64,000 bases of DNA from Acetobacteraceae bacterium AT-5844 (GTDB lineage Bacteria > Pseudomonadota > Alphaproteobacteria > Acetobacterales > Acetobacteraceae), in assembly GCA_000245075.1 (NCBI GenBank), contig JH599961.1, positions 62,001-126,000 on the forward strand, given 5' to 3'. Both the position numbers and the translations under genes were made by a program. Of the stretch, positions 61,828-64,000 are shown piece by piece. The number at the start of each line of letters is the position of its first letter. Positions within the stretch are counted from its first letter, which is position 1. The notes below the pieces were generated by a model that worked only from the letters and a program-made list of their open reading frames with translations, had not been told where the DNA came from and searched no databases.

Positions 61828-62202
61828 ATGACCGAAACGAGTAAAGGCTTTTTCCCGGCGCGAGAGGCGCTGATTGCCTTCAACACCAACGACAAATTTC
61901 AGGTTACTGAGGTCTATGTTTTCCAGGATCTTCGGGGAAGCCCGGCCTGGTCTGAAGGGCCTCCCTGGGAGTTGGAAAAAGCTCATTTCACCTATGGGGC
62001 ATTCTTCACAAAGTGGATGAACGGCGACCACGACATGACCCCCGAGTGGGTCTTTTCCAACATCATTGCCTTCAATGGCTGCGCCGATAGCCTTGTGCTG
62101 GAACGGGCCATCCGGGAGTTCGCCAAGATCGAAGAATGCGGCTGGGCACGGGCGATGCTGCCTGATCCACGCCCAGTTAAACCCTCCTGGAGGCTGTCCT
62201 GA
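61828..62202 (+). CDS. Prophage protein, unknown
   Basis: The 124-residue protein is soluble and rich in aromatics (KFQVTEVYVFQDLRGSPAW, FTYGAFFTKWMNG). GGAGGG precedes the ATG nine bases after the primase-helicase stop. No domain was recognised. Confidence 0.65.
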   Translation: MTETSKGFFPAREALIAFNTNDKFQVTEVYVFQDLRGSPAWSEGPPWELEKAHFTYGAFFTKWMNGDHDMTPEWVFSNIIAFNGCADSLVLERAIREFAKIEECGWARAMLPDPRPVKPSWRLS

Positions 62203-62654
62203 TGGTGCCGGTGACCCTGGCCCAACTGGAGGCCGACCCTGTCTCCGTCATCGAGCACTATCGCGATCAGGACCCGATGCTTTGGCTGGGCGGCCGCGCG
62301 ACGCTCGTGCACCTGAAGCGGTGGCCGGAGGGCCGCCTGCAAGAGTACCGCGCGGCGATGACCGGGGAATGGGGCATCGCCCAGGTGACCCGCGCCGCTC
62401 AATTCATCGACCAGGCTCCGCGTACCGCTACCGTCAACTTGCGGCATGGCACCTATGGCTGGAAGCACGACGCCGAGCGTTTCCACAAGCAGCGCTTAGG
62501 AGGTGTGGGCGACTACTACGTCGGCGAAGGTAGCTTCCTGATCGCGGCGCAGGCTTTGGGGCTCAAGGTGATCCGGCATCCGGTTCGCGGCCACTTCGTC
62601 AATCTGTCCATGAAGGCCTCGCGGGCGGTGGCGGACGTGCGGGGTGTGCATTGA
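62202..62654 (+). CDS. Prophage protein, unknown, conserved phage type
   Basis: The 150-residue protein has the segments NLRHGTYGWKHDAERFHKQ and YVGEGSFLIAAQALGLKVIR, a combination I associate with small conserved phage proteins of unknown role. Its first base overlaps the previous stop. Its stop overlaps the next TTG start. Confidence 0.65.
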   Translation: MVPVTLAQLEADPVSVIEHYRDQDPMLWLGGRATLVHLKRWPEGRLQEYRAAMTGEWGIAQVTRAAQFIDQAPRTATVNLRHGTYGWKHDAERFHKQRLGGVGDYYVGEGSFLIAAQALGLKVIRHPVRGHFVNLSMKASRAVADVRGVH

Positions 62655-63406
62655 TCGCTCCGCCGGTACTGAAGCGCCCCCGTGGCCGACCGAGGAAGGT
62701 GGCGGTGGCGGAGTTCCCACCGACGCCTGTCATGCATCGCCGGCCGATCGTGCCGGAGCCGGAGTGCCCCGATCCAGGTCGGCGGGAGCGGATGCGTGTG
62801 AGGACCATGCGGCTGGTCGAGCTGATGCTCGCCCCCGCGCATCAGGAGGCGGCAATGGCTGACGTCCGGCGCGTGCGTGAGATCGCGGCATCCGTGGAGC
62901 CGTTGGTGGAAGGGGCAGCCGACCGGGGAGCGACGGGCCCCGCAGCTCTGGCTCGGCCGCGCGGGATCGAGACCATCCAGGACGATGTGTGGGACGATGC
63001 CCGGGGCCGGCACTACAGCCGCACGGATGTCATGCGCTTCCGGGACGGTGTGCTGGAGCATTACGCCGAGGCGGGCATCCTCACGGGGCACCTGCTGGAT
63101 GCAGCAATGGAGCTCGCTCGGCTGTATCGCTTGGCCCGCGCCACCATGGACGTCCCCGGCGCGGCGCTGTGCCAGTACGGCGAGCAGGCCGGCCGCAGGC
63201 CGTCCGAGAGCCAGGAAGAGTTCGAGGCCAGGGTGTGGAAGGACTTCAACCGGGCGGTTGACCATCTTCCGCGCGGTTCACGACCTGCTTGCGTGGATGT
63301 GGCGCGTGGGCTGTTCCCCACCGGCCACGACGCGGTTCACCACATGCGGTGGGGCTTCGAGGCGCTGGCCAAGCTTTGGAAGATGACCCCCAAACTTAGG
63401 GGTTGA
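62651..63406 (+). CDS. Prophage protein with AT-hook-like N-terminus
   Basis: The 251-residue protein appears to start with TTG at 62651, overlapping the previous stop (TTGA). It begins with KRPRGRPRK, an AT-hook-like GRP core that may bind the DNA minor groove, followed by a helical middle and a C-terminal region (FRDGVLEHYAEAGILTGHLL). An alternative start further in is possible. No known family was recognised. It ends the replication run before a 117-bp gap. Confidence 0.65.
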   Translation: MIAPPVLKRPRGRPRKVAVAEFPPTPVMHRRPIVPEPECPDPGRRERMRVRTMRLVELMLAPAHQEAAMADVRRVREIAASVEPLVEGAADRGATGPAALARPRGIETIQDDVWDDARGRHYSRTDVMRFRDGVLEHYAEAGILTGHLLDAAMELARLYRLARATMDVPGAALCQYGEQAGRRPSESQEEFEARVWKDFNRAVDHLPRGSRPACVDVARGLFPTGHDAVHHMRWGFEALAKLWKMTPKLRG

Positions 63407-63445
63407 CGGGCTGGGCCATCGCAAAATATGGTCCCTGCGGGATGC

Positions 63446-63516
63446 GGGTGAAGTGCGTCTAGTGTGCTTCACCCCCCGAATTATTCAGCCCCGCAGGCAT
63501 CAGCCGAGCGGGGCTT
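63446..63516 (+). terminator. Two hairpins after the replication genes
   Basis: GGGTGAAG-N13-CTTCACCC (63446-63474) and AGCCCCGC-N13-GCGGGGCT (63488-63516) follow one another. The second is followed by TTCGTCGTTTC, so termination of the rightward transcript is plausible. Nothing else is seen in 63407-63523. Confidence 0.55.
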
Positions 63517-63523
63517 CGTCGTT

Positions 63524-63775
63524 TCAGCGCTTCTTCTCTGGGACCGGCCACACATAGGGCTTCGGCAGCTTGCCGTGGTCCAGCCAGTGGTCGATCAGCA
63601 TGCCGCAGTGTTCTGGGTTACCGAAGTTCTTCCCGTGGAAGGGATGTTCCGGCATCTCCAGCCTGTTGTGGACGCCGGAGGATAAGATGCGAGCGCCCCG
63701 GTGCTCGTAGATGGTCCATCCGTGCTCTGTGGTGCCCGCGACACGGAACGGCGGCGGTGTGGCTTCAATGCTCAT
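63524..63775 (-). CDS. Small prophage protein, unknown
   Basis: The 83-residue protein lies opposite to the rightward genes. It begins MSIEATPPPFRVAGTTEHGW and has a beta-rich look with GYD-like turns and aromatic residues (DHWLDHGKLPKPYVWPVP). The ribosome-binding site is weak. It could belong to a moron-like insertion. No family was recognised. Confidence 0.5.
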   Translation of the reverse strand: MSIEATPPPFRVAGTTEHGWTIYEHRGARILSSGVHNRLEMPEHPFHGKNFGNPEHCGMLIDHWLDHGKLPKPYVWPVPEKKR

Positions 63776-63797
63776 GGTGACGGTTTAGGAGGTGCGG

Positions 63798-64000
63798 ATG
63801 GCGCGGACCAGGGCCCGGCTTTCGTTCATGCCGTCCCGCATCCAGGCCATGGACCTGCGCACCGCGCAGCCTGCCCCGAAGCAGGCCGATCCGCATTACC
63901 TCACCCCCGAGCACCGGGCCTGGAGTGCTGCGGTGATCCGCCGGGCTGGCGGCGTGTGCCAGGGCTCTGGCTGTGGCCGCACTGGCGTCCGCCTCTTCGC
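63798..64000 (+). CDS. HNH endonuclease, N-terminal part (cut by the window end)
   Basis: Sixty-seven codons are visible from the ATG at 63798, with AGGAGG upstream. The sequence contains HRAWSAAVIRRAGGVCQGSG followed by CGRTG, the start of a zinc-ribbon HNH domain with the CxxxxC pattern; the HNH catalytic His lies beyond the window. HNH nucleases next to terminase genes serve phage packaging, so head genes probably follow to the right. Confidence 0.8.
   Translation, partial: MARTRARLSFMPSRIQAMDLRTAQPAPKQADPHYLTPEHRAWSAAVIRRAGGVCQGSGCGRTGVRLF

Larger units (their letters stand above)
50812..64000. mobile_element. Prophage, left end (continues beyond the window)
   Basis: From the 3' end of tRNA-Thr to the end of the window the genes are of phage type: integrase, excisionase-like protein, unknown early proteins in a coupled leftward operon, S24 repressor facing a Cro-like protein, replication proteins and an HNH nuclease. 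No structural, lysis or packaging genes are included yet; these and attR would lie to the right. Whether the phage is intact cannot be judged. Confidence 0.88.

Overview
The window is high-GC DNA from an alphaproteobacterium, most likely Acetobacteraceae (Roseomonas-like). This placement is inference. It rests on a GTTC-N7-GTTC LexA box in front of imuA-imuB-dnaE2, an Hsp20-DUF1150 pair, an elongator tRNA-Met of alphaproteobacterial type, and generally high-GC, tightly packed genes. About 50.8 kb is chromosomal core and accessory sequence. The last 13 kb or more is the left end of an integrated prophage that runs off the window.

Chromosomal part. (1) 1-6.2 kb: a divergent XRE-cupin regulator (cut by the window edge) faces an M81 (MlrC-like) peptidase, a family-5 substrate-binding protein, a D-aminoacylase-like amidohydrolase and a COG0523 GTPase. 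This looks like salvage of a peptide with unusual bonds. (2) 6.2-11.7 kb: the SOS mutagenesis cassette imuA-imuB-dnaE2. (3) 11.9-14.1 kb: ethanolamine ammonia-lyase eutBC without shell or transport genes. (4) 14-17.7 kb: GNAT acetyltransferase, bacterioferritin and its ferredoxin, recQ, and an OmpA-type lipoprotein. (5) 17.7-18.3 kb: an AT-rich 600-bp gap ending in a MarR gene. (6) 18.8-25.8 kb: a complete cytochrome bd operon in the order GbsR-type regulator, cydD, cydC, cydA, cydB, and a 36-residue cydX. (7) 26-39.7 kb: a molybdenum hydroxylase large subunit alone with an HbpS/GlcG protein, a YqaA-type membrane protein, a PhnA C-terminal protein, bcp, glnE, a large AsmA-like protein, tyrS, anmK and a hydrolase. 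(8) 40-45.1 kb: a sulfur cluster of Rrf2/IscR regulator, two tandem cysteine desulfurases, a ferredoxin, tenA and mnmA, followed by tRNA-Met. (9) 45.2-50.5 kb: a persulfide-dioxygenase-like hydrolase, truA-fmt-def, hsp20-DUF1150 and a one-PDZ trypsin-like protease.

Prophage. tRNA-Thr(CGT) at 50737-50811 abuts a tyrosine integrase and is the probable attachment gene. A leftward, stop-start-coupled operon of ten genes runs from 56581 down to the integrase. It contains an excisionase-like HTH protein, a stand-alone ClpX-type zinc-finger protein, a DUF2786-like protein and several unknown proteins. A LexA-like S24 repressor and a Cro-like protein diverge at 57.5 kb over a cluster of inverted repeats. 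Rightward genes then encode small unknown proteins, a DUF1376-type replication protein, a primase-helicase, further unknown proteins and an HNH nuclease cut by the window end. Structural genes and the right attachment site lie outside.

The points I would look at first are the M81/amidohydrolase/COG0523 locus, the IscR-like regulator with an extra Cys/His-rich insertion, the orphan ClpX-type zinc finger in the prophage, the repeated SNK/GTTCGA element at 58.2 kb, and the long structured leader before the MarR gene.
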